Made by a program: the position numbers and the translations under genes. A DNA stretch of 64,000 bases, from contig ML664161.1 of the NCBI GenBank assembly GCA_007570785.1, forward strand, positions 41,455,862 to 41,519,861, given 5' to 3'. Of the stretch, positions 1 through 12,300 are shown in pieces. Every line of letters starts with the position of its first letter. Position 1 is the first letter of the stretch. Below the pieces are notes generated by a model. That model ran no database searches, had not been told where the DNA came from, and was given only the letters and a program-made list of their open reading frames with translations. The stretch is from Antilocapra americana (lineage: Eukaryota; Chordata; Mammalia; Artiodactyla; Antilocapridae).

Positions 1-185
1 CTTTTTAATAAAGCATTAGTTCCATACAAATCACTGGCAAATTGGCTGCTAGTTGTGAAAGATCAAAAAGTAACCTATCAAAATGGTATGAGCCTTAAAA
101 TAGGAAAATGCACATATGATTTTAAGAAATAATGAAGGTAAGGAAAAACTTGAACAACGTTTTCCAATTTTAGTCTGTAATGAAG
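1..185. other. Unique AT-rich sequence
   Basis: No recognisable gene or repeat. It leads into the first Bov-A SINE. Confidence 0.5.
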
Positions 186-466
186 ACTGCTGCTGCTGCT
201 GCTAAGTCACTGCAGTCGTGTCTGACTCTGTGCAACCACATAGACAGCAGCCCACCAGGCTCCACTGTCCCTGGGATTCTCCAGGCAAGAACACTGGAGT
301 GGGTTGCCATTTCCTTCTCCAATGCAGGAAAGCGAAAAGTGAAAGTGAAGTCGCTCAGTCGTGTCCGACTCTTAGTGGCCCTATGGACTGCAGCCTACCA
401 GGCTCCTCCATCCATGGGATTTTCCAGGCAAGAGTACTGGAGTGGGGTGCCATTGCCTTCTCCTAT
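186..466 (-). mobile_element. Bov-A2 SINE (dimer), minus strand
   Basis: On the plus strand it opens with a (GCT)n run at about 188-203. Two copies of the Bov-A unit follow. Each carries the reverse-complemented hallmarks: a GTCC/TCTGACTC segment, a CAGGCTCC box, and a tract ending GAGTACTGGAGTGGG or a close variant. Bov-A2 is a BovB-mobilised ruminant SINE made of two Bov-A monomers without the tRNA head. Open frames across it are accidental. Confidence 0.93.
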
Positions 467-677
467 AGTGAAGATTATCAGGAGCAAAAATGAGACAATC
501 TAAGTTCTTTACCATTTGGGAGCAAATGTAACTATTGTGTACTGTCTTTTACTCATAGAACAGTATTAGAACATACAGACTGTATTTTACTTGAATGTTT
601 TCAACTGCTTCTTGTAGACCAGTGTATCTGGAATAAAATAAAATGGATATTTTGGAGTAAATACAATTAATTGAGGC
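467..677. other. Unique spacer
   Basis: Short AT-rich spacer between the Bov-A2 and a BovB. No feature seen. Confidence 0.4.
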
Positions 678-1425
678 ATGTGTGAAAAAGAACTAAAGAG
701 CCTCTTGATGAAAGTGAAAGAGGAGAGTGAAAAAGTTGGCTTAAAACTCAACATTCAGAAAACAAAGATCATGACATCCAGTCTCATCACTTCATGGCAA
801 ATAGATGGGGAAATAATGGAAACAGTGAGAGACTTTATTCTGGGGGGCTCCAAAATCACTGCAGATGGTAACTGCAGCCATGAAATTAAAAGACACTTGC
901 TCCTTGAAAGAAAAACTATTATCAACCTAGACAGCATATTAAAAAGCAGAGACATTACTTTGCCAACACATGTCCATCTATTAAATGCTATGGTTTTTCC
1001 AGTAGTCATGTATGGATGTGAGAGTTGGATTCTATAGAAAGCTGAGCGCTAAAGAATTGATGCTTTTGAACTGAGGTGTTGACTCTTGAGAGTCCCTTGG
1101 ATTGCACGGAGATCAAACCAGTCCATCCTAAAGGAAATCAGTCCTGACTGTTCATTGGAAGGACTAAAACCGAAGCTGAAACTCCAATACTTTGGCCACC
1201 TGATGTGAAGAACTTTATTCATTGGAAAAGACCCTGATGCTGGGAAAGATTGAAGGTAGGAGTAGAAGGGGATGGCAGAGGATGAGATGGTTGGATGGCA
1301 TCACCAACTCAATGGAGTTGAGCTTGAGAAAGCTCCAGGAGTTGGTAATGGACATGGAAGCCTGGCATACTTCAGTCCACAGAGTTGCAAAGATTCGGAC
1401 ACGACTGACTGAACTGACTCACTGA
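678..1425 (+). mobile_element. BovB LINE, 5'-truncated 3' part
   Basis: The sense strand encodes the segment just after the BovB reverse-transcriptase active site (EELKSLLMKVKEE-like), followed by the conserved C-terminal region. Frame remains run from 678 to 1037, then a stop, then another frame at 1222-1425. It ends in the BovB tail made of CTGA/ACTGA repeats. BovB is an RTE-clade retroposon with one endonuclease-RT polyprotein. This copy lacks endonuclease and RT core, so it is a dead 5' truncation. The first frame breaks at the TAG after ESWIL. Confidence 0.92.
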
Positions 1426-2025
1426 AGCATGTGTATTGCTAGAAAGATACTGTTGGCATTTTAAGATTGACACGTTGTTGGATAGCTAAATTTACATTGT
1501 GAAAATTCATCAGCTGAATGCTTAACAACTTCACAATTTTACAGAATTTTGAATTTCTGTTATCTTGATTACTAAATATGCTGAACAGTATTAGAGCATG
1601 AAGGAACTGATATGTTTTGATAAAAAGAAAATTCAGTCCTTGTGTAGGGTCAAGCCAAATTTGAACATCTCAAGATTAGGTTAAAGACAGAACAACAAAA
1701 TTAAAAAAAAAATTTTTATTAATGAAAAATCATTATAATAGTTTTCAAGGATGTTATACACAAACCATTTGCTAATAAAGTACAAATTTATGCATAAATG
1801 TGATTCTCTTTCTTTTATTTGTTGAGGGATCCCTTTGTGTTGCAATCATGGTATATTAACGCAAACAGACCATTGTAGCAGCACGTGCTTGGCTGAAAAT
1901 CCTATTTTACTGTTAGACAATTATGCTCATTTTTAAAAGCAGAGTTAATGTGTGGTAATATTTTATCATTTTCCTATTTGTGATTGTTGCTTTCTTCATT
2001 CAAACTATGGACCTACATGTTACTT
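1426..2025. other. Unique AT-rich interval
   Basis: No gene and no repeat that I recognise. A poly-A-like run lies at about 1703-1716. Confidence 0.4.
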
Positions 2026-2305
2026 AGAATATGATGCTGCTGCTGCTGCTAAGTCGCTTCAGTCCTGTCCGACTCTGTGCGACCCCATAGACAGCAGCCC
2101 ACCAGGCTCCCCCCTCCCTGGGATTGTCCAGGCAAGAACCTGGAGTGGGTCGCCATTTCCTTCTCCAGTGCGTGAAAGTGAAAAGTGAAAGTGAAGTCGC
2201 TCAGTCGTGTCTGACTCTTTGAGACCCCATGGACTGCAGCCTACCAGGCTCCTCCGTCCATGGGATTTTCCAGGCAAGAGTACTGGAGTGGGCTGCCAGA
2301 ATATG
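2026..2305 (-). mobile_element. Bov-A2 SINE with target duplication
   Basis: Dimeric Bov-A2 on the minus strand at 2034-2297, opening with (GCT)n on the plus strand. It is flanked by an exact 8-bp duplication, AGAATATG, at 2026-2033 and 2298-2305. The target duplication proves retrotransposition at this site. Confidence 0.95.
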
Positions 2306-3508
2306 GTACACTTCTGTAAAAGAGATTTATGTCACTTCATTATAGTATAAGATTTTTTTTTTTACAATGTTGCTTTCTTCTAGAGTTCTACTAAATTTTA
2401 ATAAGAAAGAAAAGCTTGGAAAAATGTCCCTGACACTGTTTAGTAAGGATTAATATTCTCAAATATACTAATTTTTTAAATAGAGAGGATTCTTACTCAA
2501 TTAAAAAAAAAGAGTGGGGTAAAACTTTCATATTTAGCTAAGTTACTGTTAATGCTTAGCTAATAAAAATATTTTAAAGCTAACAAAATTCAAAGGAGAC
2601 ATACAAATGGCAAGAAAGATAATGAAGGTTGGAAACCAATTTGGGAGAAGATAGATTCATCCTTAGATTTACTCATTAATTTTGTAGAAAAGCAACTGTG
2701 TTAAATTCAGTTCAAAAGGCCTTAGAATTGAACATTCTTCATTCTTTTATAGGAATGAGATAAAGTATAGGAAAACAAGTTGCAATCAAGGAATCAGTCA
2801 AAAAACCCAAGCAAGCTGACAAGTTAGGGTCAGTGAGGATCTGTTTTAATTCCTCTCATTTTACCTGATAGCTGTCAGGTTATTAATTTTATAGTACTAA
2901 TTAATACTGCTTGTACTTAATGAGGCACTGCAAAATTCTGAATCATTAGGGAGAGTCAAAGTATGTCTCCATGTTTACTGAGGAAGCAAGCAAAGAAATA
3001 CTTTTTAAAACATTTCAGTAGAATATTTGAAATAAGAAAAAGACACAAAGAAAAACAGTCACTTAACTGTTCATTGATTTAACTGATCTTAATGAAGAAC
3101 ATGCTTTGAATCAGAAACTCTGTGTAATGAGGTTACAGTGATAATATCAATAAGCAAGGCTAAAAACGTCTCCATAGTTCATGGAGCTCAAACAACTAGA
3201 AAAATCACGTTGCTCATTGCAGTTCTCAACCAGATAGCTAAGCTGATTCTGTGTTGTTTTGTTATTGTTTATTTTATAATTAGCAGTGATTATCTAGAAA
3301 AAATCTATAATTTATATAGAAAAGTAAAATAACACCATTGTTTCATAGAATTCAAATTTGTTATATAAAATAGTCTTACTATGCTATTCTGAATGCTTCT
3401 TACAAATTAAGTCCTGCATGTGTAGTCAAGAAATTGTTTAAAGTATGTTGGAAAGCAGAAAATATAGAAGAGTATAAAGAAAGAGGACTAAAAAAAACAG
3501 AAGAAATG
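2306..3508. other. Unique AT-rich interval
   Basis: About 1.2 kb of AT-rich sequence. The 64-codon open frame at 3138-3332 resembles no protein I know and is not called. Confidence 0.4.
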
Positions 3509-3509
3509 A

Positions 3510-3875
3510 GTGAACATTGGTATGGACTGAGTGTTTCACTACCCCTCCCTAATTCATAAATTGTGATCCTAAGCCCCAGTGTGATGTATTAGGAGATAGG
3601 GTCTTTGGGAGGTGATTAGTTCATGGAGATGGGATTGTTATACATTAGATTAGTGCCCTTGTAAGGGGGAAACCTCAGAGGGCTCTTATGCTTTCTCTCA
3701 CGTGAGGACACAGCGAGAAGATGACCAACTATGAACCAGGAACTCTCACCAGACACTAAATCTGCTGATACCTTGATCTTGGACTTCCCAGACTCCAGAA
3801 TTGTTGAGAAATAGATGTTTGTTGATTAACCCATCCAGTCTGGTATTTTTGTTATAGCACCTTGAACTAAGAGAG
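3510..3875 (+). mobile_element. MaLR-type solo LTR (MST/MLT1-like)
   Basis: The sequence matches from memory the consensus of mammalian-apparent LTR retrotransposon LTRs. It opens around GGTATGGACTGAGTG and contains a GTGATGTATTAGGAG stretch, then GGGAGGTGATTAGTTCATG, then GTGAGGACACAGCGAGAAG, then CCTTGATCTTGGACTTCCC. It ends around TTTTTGTTATAGCACC. No internal region is attached, so it is a solo LTR from before the placental radiation. The exact subfamily needs RepeatMasker. Confidence 0.75.
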
Positions 3876-4365
3876 CCCACAATAGAAGCAGAGTGCTTTA
3901 CATATTGTGTATTTGGTACCTGCCACTCACTCCTTCTCCTCCCAGGTTTCTGAGGGATGGTAGATACATATGCACATATATTTCATGTATATATTGCATA
4001 TACTCTGTGTGTAAATGTGTGCCCATTTTATTGGTCTGTAAAAGTTCCCTGTAACTTCAGTGTTTGCCTCTCTGCTACTATAAGAAGGACTAGAGAACAT
4101 GACTTAACTTTGAAGCTAGAGGGCAACCACCGACCTTCCATTCTAAATTTGAAACTTGGGATTTCCACAATGAGTACACCTTCTTTGAAGAGCACAAACT
4201 TTCCTTTGGAAACCATGCCCTGGCCTTGCCCTGCAGTGCCCCCAGCATGCAATTTGGAAGTAAACAGCCTGAGCATGGTAGCTCAGCTGTGGAAGAGCAG
4301 GCCAGAAGTGCTTGCTGCTCCTGAGTAGAAGCAGCTGAATCAAGGTAAAGTGGGGCTTGTTTCCT
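3876..4365. other. Unique interval
   Basis: No recognisable element. The 123-codon frame at 3957-4328 and its reverse-strand counterparts show no domain, signal peptide or family likeness. Confidence 0.4.
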
Positions 4366-4367
4366 GG

Positions 4368-4566
4368 TCCTGATAAAAAAATCTGCCTGCAATGCGAGAG
4401 GCCTGGGTTCGATCCCTGGGTTGGGAAGATCCCCTGCAGGAGGAAATGGCAACCCACTCCAGTATTCTTACCTGGAGAACCCCATGGACAGAGGAGCCTG
4501 GTGAGCTACAGTCCATGGGGTTGCAAAGAGTCAGGCATGACTGAGCGACTTAACACTTTCACTTTC
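4368..4566 (+). mobile_element. Bov-tA SINE
   Basis: Sense-oriented. The tRNA-derived head (ATCTGCCTGCAATGCGAGAG, then a B-box-like GGTTCGATCCC) is followed by the Bov-A body (CCACTCCAGTATTCTT, CAGTCCATGGGGTTGCAAAG) and the terminal GACTGAGCGACTT. The start of the head is truncated or mutated. Confidence 0.92.
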
Positions 4567-4795
4567 CCGCTACTGAGGAACAGTAACTTATACCACTCAT
4601 AAACATTGTCTCACTGGAGTCAGGGTGTAACCCATCAGATTCATCCTTTTTCTCCTTCCTTCTCACTTGGACTGGAGAAAGTGGGAAAATGAAATAGATT
4701 GAATTATTCAACTTTGTAGGGAAATGAGGTGACAAGTACGCAGGAGAGAATAGAGTAACAAGCATAGAAGAAGGGGATAAGCTAGAGGTTTAGAG
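4567..4795. other. Unique spacer
   Basis: No feature seen between the Bov-tA and the next BovB. Confidence 0.35.
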
Positions 4796-5180
4796 AAGAA
4801 TCGATGCTTTCAAACTGTGGTGCTAGGGAAGACGCTTGAGAGTCCCTTGGGCTGTAAGGAGATCCAACCGGTCAATCTTAAAATAATCAACCCTGAATAT
4901 TCATTGGAAGGACTGATGCCGAAGCTGAAGCTCCAATACTTTGGCCACCTGATACAAAGAGGAAAAGACTCTTTAGGAAAGACGCTGATGCTGGGAAAGA
5001 TTGAAGGTGGGAGGAGAGGGAACAATAGAGCACGAGGTGGTTGGATGGCATCACCAATTCAATGGATATGAATCTGAGCAAGCTCTGGGAGATGGTGAAG
5101 GACAGGGAAGTCTGGCATGCTGTAGTCCGTGGGGTCGCAAAGAGTTGAACATGGCTGAGCAACTGAACAACAACAACATG
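4796..5180 (+). mobile_element. BovB LINE 3' end
   Basis: The last part of BovB, in sense. It begins at the segment encoding the IDAFELW-like C-terminal region, seen here with GATGCTTTCAAACTGTGG. It runs through the GAAAGATTGAAGGTGGGAGG stretch to the CTGAGCAACTGAACAAC tail. It is 5'-truncated and non-coding. Confidence 0.9.
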
Positions 5181-5452
5181 TTCTGAGTCTCTCAGTTCTT
5201 CACTTTTAGCCCTTTATGTAATAACCTTGGTGGGTATGTGATATATAACTACAAGTGAAGGCATATTTATTACTCATGTCATCAATGCACTGTTCTATTA
5301 CTCAATCCAACCAATTCTTCAGCTTTGCTCCAGCTACAAATTACACTATCGAACATTAAAGATCTTTGGTTTTACACCTGTGAGGTCATAGCTTGTCTGT
5401 TCTCTTTAGTACTATGAGGAAAACCAGTGTTTTCCTTAGTATTTTGTAAAAG
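5181..5452. other. Unique spacer
   Basis: AT-rich sequence with no recognised feature. Confidence 0.35.
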
Positions 5453-6064
5453 TGGTTAATTTTATTGAGGTAAAATTGATGTATAATATTATGTAAGTTT
5501 TAGGTGTAAAACATAATAATTCAGCATCTGTATACACTGCAAAGTGGTTACCACTGAAGGTCTAATTGACGTCCACCACCCAGTCTATTCACCCCTCAAA
5601 CCCTTTCCCTTTGGTAACCACCAATCTATTCTCTGTATCTATGAGTTTGTTTTTGTTTTGTTCGGTTTGTTCATTTGTTTTGTTTTTAAATGGCATATAT
5701 AATGAAATAAGATTGTGTCTATCCATCTCTGTCTGGCTTATTCACTTAACATAATATCCTCGAGGTCCATCTGAGCAGTTGCAAATAGCACAATTTCATT
5801 CTTTCTAATGGCTGAGTAGTATTCCATTGTGTGTGTGTGTCTGGATGTGGATGAAGCACAAGTTGGAATCAAGATTGCCAGGAGAAATATCAATAACCTC
5901 AGATATGCAAATGACACCACCCTTATGGCAGAAAGTGAAGAAGAACTAAAGAGCCTCTTGATGAAAGTGAAAGAGGAGAGTGAAGAAGCTGGCTTAAAAC
6001 TCAACATTCAGGAAGAGTCTTTAGGGTTTTCTATGTAGAGGATCATGTCATCTGCAAACAGAGA

Positions 6065-7582
6065 GAGTCTACCAGAAAATTACTAGAGCTAATCAGTGAA
6101 TATAGTAAAGTTTCAGGATACAAAATCAACACACAGAAATCCCTGGCATTCCTATATACTAACAATGAGAAAACAGAAATAGAAATTAAGGAAACAATTC
6201 CATTCACCATTGAAACAAAAAGAATAAAATACTTAGGAGTATTTCTACCTAAAGAAACAAAAGACTTGTATATAGAAAACTATAAAACACTGATGAAAGA
6301 AATCAAAGAGGACACAAACAGATGGAGAAATGTGCCGTGTTCGTGGATTGGAAGAATCAATATAGTGAAAATGAGTATACTACCCAAAGCAATCTATAGA
6401 TTCAATGCAATTCCTATCAAGCTACCAGAGGTCTTTTTCAGAGAATTAGAACAAATAATTTCACAATTTGTATGGAAATACAAAAATCCTCGTATAGCCA
6501 AAGCAATCTTGAGAAAGAAGAATGGAACTGGAGGAATCAACCTACCTGACTTTAGGCTATACTACAAATCCACAGTCATTAAGACAGTATGGTACTGGCA
6601 CAAAGACAGAAATATAGATCAATGGAACAGAATAGAAAGCCCAGAGATAAATCCACGCATCTATGGACACCTTATCTTTGACAAAGGAGGCATGAATATA
6701 CAATGGAGAAAAGAAAATCTCTTTAACAAGTGGTACTGGGAAAACTGGACAGCCACTTGTAAAAGAATGAAACTAGAACACTTTCTAACACCATACACAA
6801 AAATAAACTCAAAATGGATCAAAGATCTAATCATAAGACCAGAAACTATGAAACTCCTAGAGGATAACATAGGCAAAACACTCTCCGACATAAACCAAAG
6901 CGGGATCCTCTATGACCCACCTCCCAGTTTATTGGAAATAAAAGCACGAATAAACAAATGGGACCTAATTAAAATTAAAAGCTTCTGCACAACACAGGAA
7001 ACTGTAAGCAAGGTGAAAAGACAGCCTTCAGAATGGGAGAAAATAATAGCCAATGAAGCAACAGACAAACAGTTAATCTCAAAAATATACAAGCAACTCC
7101 TGCAGCTCCATTCTAGAAAAATAAAAGAGCCAATCAAAAAGTGGGCCAAAGAACTTAACAGACATTTCTCCAAAGAAGACATAAAAATGGCTAACAAACA
7201 CATGAAAAGATGCTCAACATCACTCATTATCAGAGAAATGCAAATCAAAACCACAATGAGGTACCACTTTACACCAGTCAGAATGGCTGCCATCCAAAAG
7301 TCTACAAGCAATAAATGCTGGAGAGGATGTGGAGAAAAGGCAACCCTCTTACACTGTTGGTGGGAATGCAAACTAGTACAGCCACTATGGAGAACAGTGT
7401 GGAGATTCCTTAAAAAACTGCAAATAGACCTGCCATATGACCCAGAAATCCCACTGCTGGGCATATACACTGAGGAAACCAGAATTGAAAGAGCCACGTG
7501 TACCCCAATGTTCATCGCTGCATTGTTTACAATAGCCAGGACATGGAAGCAACCTAGATGCCATCAACTGACCAATGGATAA
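6065..7582 (+). pseudogene. L1 ORF2 C-terminal half (frame-broken)
   Basis: An uninterrupted frame of about 505 codons. It starts right after the L1 inversion junction and has no true start codon. It covers the ORF2p region after the RT active site: thumb-like sequence, the C-terminal segment with [11 protein letters not shown] and [15 protein letters not shown], and the conserved Cys region ([18 protein letters not shown]). A frameshift near 7550-7582 moves the reading into the next frame, where the C-terminus continues to about 7848. Long openness indicates a recent insertion. With no endonuclease or RT core it cannot act. Confidence 0.93.
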
Positions 7583-7848
7583 GAAAGCTGTGGTACATAT
7601 ACACAATGGAATATTACTCAGCATTAAAAAAAAAAAATTCATTTGAATCAGTTCTACTCAGGTGGACGGAACTGGAGCCTATTATCCAGAGTGAAGTAAG
7701 CCAGAAGGAAAAACAATACAGTATACTAACGCATATATATGGAATTTATAAAGATGGTAATGAGAACCCTGCATGCAAGACAGCAAAAGGAACGCAGATG
7801 TATAGAACGGACACGTGGACTCTGTGGAAGAGGGCAAGGGTGGGATGA
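7558..7848 (+). pseudogene. L1 ORF2 extreme C-terminus, shifted frame
   Basis: This frame carries the last part of ORF2p ([20 protein letters not shown], then SEVSQKEKQYSILTHIYGI). It is displaced from the main frame by an indel just upstream. After it comes the bovine L1 3' UTR, including a GGGAGGGAGG-rich stretch at about 7955-7980. Confidence 0.9.
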
Positions 7849-9350
7849 TATGGGAGAATGGCATTGAAACATGTTAATTACCATATGTGAAATCAATCGC
7901 CAGCCCAGGGTTGATGCTTGGGGCTGGTGCACCGGGATGTCCCACCAGGACAGGGGGGAGGGAGGGGGGTTCTGGAGGGGGAGCATGTGTAGATCCATGG
8001 CGGTTTCATGTAACTGTATGGCAAAACCAACACAATAAAGTAAAGAAAATTAAAAAACAAAACAAAACAAAATTCAACATTCAGAAAACTAATATCATGG
8101 CATCTGCTTCCATCACTTCATGGCAAATAGATGGGGAAACAATGGAAACAGTGAGAGACTTTACTTTGGGGGGCTCCAAAATCGCTGCATGTGGTGACTG
8201 CAGCCATGAAATTAAAAGATGCTTGCTCCTTAAAAGAAAAGCTATGATCAACGTAGACAGCATATTGAAAAGCAGAGACTTTTTTTTTGCCAACAAAGGT
8301 CCATCTAGTCAAAGCGATGGTCTTTCCTGTAGTCATGTATGGATGTGAGAGTTGGATGATAAAGAAAGCTGAGCACCAAAGAATTGATGCTATTGAATTG
8401 TGGTATTGGAGAAGACTCTTGAGAGTTCCTTGGATTGAAAGGAGATCCAACCAGTCCATCCTAAAGGAAATCAGCCCTGAATATTCATTGGAAGGATGGA
8501 TGCTAAAGCTGAAACTCCAATACTTTGGCCATTTGATGCAAAGAACTGAGTCATTATAAAAGACCCTGATGCTGGGAAAGATTGAAGGTGGGAGGAGAAG
8601 GGGAATGACAGAGGATAAGATGGTTGGATGGCATCACTGACTCAATGGACATGAGTTTGAGTAAGCTCCAGGAGTTGTTGATGGACAGGGAAGCCTGGCG
8701 TGCTGCTGTCCATGGGGTTGCAAAGAGTCAGATATGACTGAGCGGCTGAACTGAACTGAACTGGTACACATGTATATCATTTTTTCTTTATCCATTAATG
8801 GATACTTAGTTTGTTCTCATATTGGCTATTTTAAATAATATTGCAGTGAATATAGGGGTGCATGACTTTTCAAATCTTGATTTTCAAATTCTTTGGGTAA
8901 ATACCTGGAAGTGAAATTGTTGGATTGTATGGTAGTTCTCTTCTTAATTTCTTGAGGAATCTCCATACTCTTTCCATAGTGGCTACACCAAAATTTTATT
9001 CCAGCCAGCAGTATGTGGACTGTTTTCTCTACATCCTCTCCAATACTGGTTTCTTGTTTTTTTGATGAAAGCCATTTTAACAGGTGTGAGATGGTATCTC
9101 ATTGTGATTTCAATTTGCTTTCCCTAATAATAGGTGATGTTGAACACCTTTGACTTCAGGTGCCTGTTGGCTGTCTGTTTTTGTTGTTGGAAAAATGTCT
9201 GTTGAGATCCTCTGCCCATTTCAAAATTGGGTGGGTTGTTTTGTTGTTGAGTTGTATGAGTTCTTTATGTATTTTAGATATTAACCCCTTATTGGATATG
9301 GGATTTGCAAATATCTTCTCTTATTCACTAGGTTGGGTGGGTGATTTTCT

Positions 9351-12300
9351 ATCTCCCCACCATGGTGTGCACAAAGGTCTACCCAAATGCTCTTTCCTTG
9401 CTAGTTGTTTTTGCACAGAGACAGGTTCTAAGTGCACTAGAGGATAGCAGATTTAGCTAAATGTTTTATAACGTGTCAAGAAACCTTTATTGAACATTTA
9501 ATCCAAAACCTGGCTTTGAACCAGGGAGGCATACGATTCCATAATTAATTTTTTTTTACCTTCTTTTGCTAATCACTGATAAAAAGCTTAATTCTATTAA
9601 CAACTTGACTTGACAAATTGCACCGCTCAACAGAAGCGTTTAGAAATTAATTATGCATTTTATTGCAGTAGATCGGATAAACAAGGAACCACCAGCAAGA
9701 AAAAGGAAAACCAGGAAAGAAGGAAGATGGTCATATCAATAACCCTTTGGTGTCTATTTCCATTATGATTCAATATGTCACTGAATAAATAAATAAAATA
9801 AACACATTAACCTCTCAACCTCTCCTGTTTAAGTATGGTTTCACCCCTCAGCTATGTGAGCAATACAAATCTCTTCTTTTTTCTGGAAAGCATGTATTTC
9901 CCTCCTAAAGCCCAAGCTGATTTGGATTCCTAGAGGAACTTCTTGTTGAATTGTCATGGAAGCTCAAGTCTTCCCCTTATAACATCCTTCAGATTCTTGT
10001 TTTAGGAATCTCAGAGCATGGCCTTCAGGGATTTAACTAAGAGTGACAAATTGTAACAGTAGGTGTAATATTGTGCCATCAAAGTATTAAAAAATGGGGA
10101 AATAAAGATTAAATTGGCTTCCACTTCACTTCTCTATTTGAAGTTAAGTGCTCAAGCGGTCAGAAGACCGTATGCAATTTTTATAGTTCTCTTTGTCTAT
10201 AAATATACATGTTTCAAAGTGGCTGTTGAAAAAGACTTCTGGCACATAACCAAACTGTTCTAGCATGTATACTCCCACACTATGTCTACTCCAGTTGAAG
10301 ACTTTTACCCTGTAGCAATCTTGTTAATAAATTCATGTTTAAAGCATCCTAACTTTTCTCTCTTTCTTGAATTCATATGCATCTCTCTGGCCAGTTTTCC
10401 TTTTCTTATGTGCTAAAATATAATTATGCTTTTAGATTTTCTCTTTAAATCTATTTCACTCAATTATTCTGTTTTTTCATTTTAGTTCCATAATTGTCAT
10501 GTCAGTACATAAGTATGTTATTGAAACAAACATCACCACGGTGTTTGTGGGTGGATCAACAAGGGGAGGGTTGTGTGTATAGAAGCCTAAAATAGAGCTG
10601 TTCTTTAAAATTAGATGGAAACAAAGAACATTCAGTTTCACACAGTATTGTATAAAGAAAGGCATATTAAGACCACAAAGCCAAGGAGAAAGGTGCTTCT
10701 CTGATGTCCTATTCAGCAGTTGGTGTCGAGTCCCTTCCAACCGGAAGAAGCATGGGGGTAAATTTCCTATCAGATATTCTCCTCAGGGAAACAGAAAGGT
10801 GAGGTCTGGGAGCCTGGACACCACCCAGTGCAAAAGTGAATATTTTTGGAAAAATTATGATTTTTTTATCAAGAGAGGTTTGTAAAAAATACATTATGGA
10901 GCAGTTTTTGGATTCTGGGAAATTTCTTGGGAAATAGTGCCAACTGTTATAGTTTCTTCCAAAACGATTGAAACTAACAAGTCAAATCACTAAACAAATT
11001 GTAGTCAGAGATTTGCGTAAAGCCACATGCTGCCTTTTTTCCATGCCTGATGAAGTTCTAGCACTTGCTTGAAATTTGAGTCCAGAAGGGTTAGGCTTAT
11101 GGCATTACTTACAGGAGAAGGTATTAAAAGAGGAACTGGTTTTGTTTACCCACAAGAGATGGCAGCAACAGGCATTTTACCATGGTGTGTTAGGCTGCCT
11201 TTTCTTAATCTTTTACTCTGTTTTTAATAGTCTATTCCATTCTCATTCATGCTCTGGCCACATTATGTCATTGTCCTTTTCTGATAAGTAAGTAGGCAGT
11301 GGTGAGTGAAATTCTATAAATCTGCTTGTTGCATGAATGAATATAAGAAGTATTGAATCCAGCTCTAAGTAATGTACAGACTGCTGGTTACAAAATGAAT
11401 ACAGAAACTTTTATCATCAATAGGTGATTTTTTACCTCTGTCTCTGTGTTGGATGGATGCTATAGGTGTTGGAGATACCAAGAGGTGATATTAGGGAATA
11501 TTTCTTGATCATTAGGGAATATTTCATATTTAATCAGAGTGTATTAAAAGAGAAACTATAGGTTATCGTGTTAAATGTCCCCCATGAAGGAGGTGCACAT
11601 CAGTGCTACAGGACTTTAGAGGATAGAAGTTCATCATGGAATTGTAGGGAAAGGAAGTAACATGAGGAAGCACACAGTGTTTAGATTGGGAAGGACTTGA
11701 TGACCTGAAAATAAATGAGCACTTTACAAAATGTTATAATGATTAGAGAATGAGAACAATCTTGAGAAAGAAGAACTATCAGCCTGACCCATACGGCAGC
11801 TTGAATCATGTCACTCTACTGGTTTCCTGGCATTGTGCTCCACTCTTAAATTTCTAGCTTTTTAAATTTTTTTTTCTCTTTTTTTCTTGCTACTCTAAAA
11901 CTTTTGAGTTCACTGAAGCACAACAGCTGCTGATGTCCAATGTAGAAGAAAAAATGAAAAATTTCTATATTTGAAGATTAGCCTCAGCTATGTGAACAAG
12001 CAAGAGAGAACTATTACAGTTTATAACATTTACTGTTATCTAGGACTCTCTTTTCTCTTGCCTTTGCAGTCTTATTTTGGGTCTTTGTGACTTTTCATCT
12101 GCAAAGATATGTGGAAGATAAGAGACAAGTAATAGTAATAAAAACATGCCGTATGAACCACATATATGCAGTGTTCTGGAAAAATGCGTTTCTCCAGGGA
12201 GTTCAGCTGCTGTTTACAGTCACCAGAAAAAATCTTTGCTCGGGGGTTGGATGTCTCCAGCTTTCTGTATTTCTGTGGATGACCTCTGATTACTGCAAAT

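Larger units (their letters stand above)
5996..8084 (+). mobile_element. Young L1 (bovine type) with 5' inversion
   Basis: Inserted into BovB. The flanking target duplications are 16 bp: AAAACTCAACATTCAG at 5996-6011 and AAAATTCAACATTCAG at 8069-8084, with one mismatch. The first ~50 bp, 6012-6063, are in antisense orientation, showing the reverse complement of the ORF2 sequence around the RT FADDM box. From about 6065 the sense sequence continues at essentially the next L1 nucleotide. The 3' UTR ends near 8040 and is followed by an A-rich (AAAAC)n tail. The inversion is the classic twin-priming product. Confidence 0.95.
5840..8762 (+). mobile_element. BovB LINE, interrupted by a young L1
   Basis: The BovB parts are 5840-6011 and 8069-8762. 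The first encodes the end of the RT palm, and its catalytic YADD box reads YAND (in NLRYANDTTLMA). The second resumes at the same codon region (AACATTCAG) and runs to the tail GAACTGAACTGAACTGG. The element is 5'-truncated before the RT core and disabled by the D-to-N change. A young L1 at 6012-8068 interrupts it. Confidence 0.93.
5453..9350 (-). mobile_element. Old L1 (L1M-type) on minus strand, split by BovB
   Basis: Two antisense pieces, 5453-5839 and about 8763-9350, join into one L1. The left piece is 3' UTR plus the end of ORF2; CAATTTCATTCTTTCTAATG and AGTATTCCATTGTG are the reverse complement of the ORF2 end. The right piece resumes with CTTTATCCATTAATGG and continues with antisense ORF2 sequence such as GAGATGGTATCTCATTGTG. 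The interruption is the BovB at 5840-8762. The element is diverged and carries no intact ORF. Confidence 0.85.

Noticed and set aside
3957..4328. 123-codon open frame and its antisense frames
   Set aside because: No family resemblance; overlapping frames on both strands suggest composition, not coding.
6910..7515. 201-codon minus-strand frame
   Set aside because: It is the antisense shadow of the L1 ORF2 at 6065-7582.
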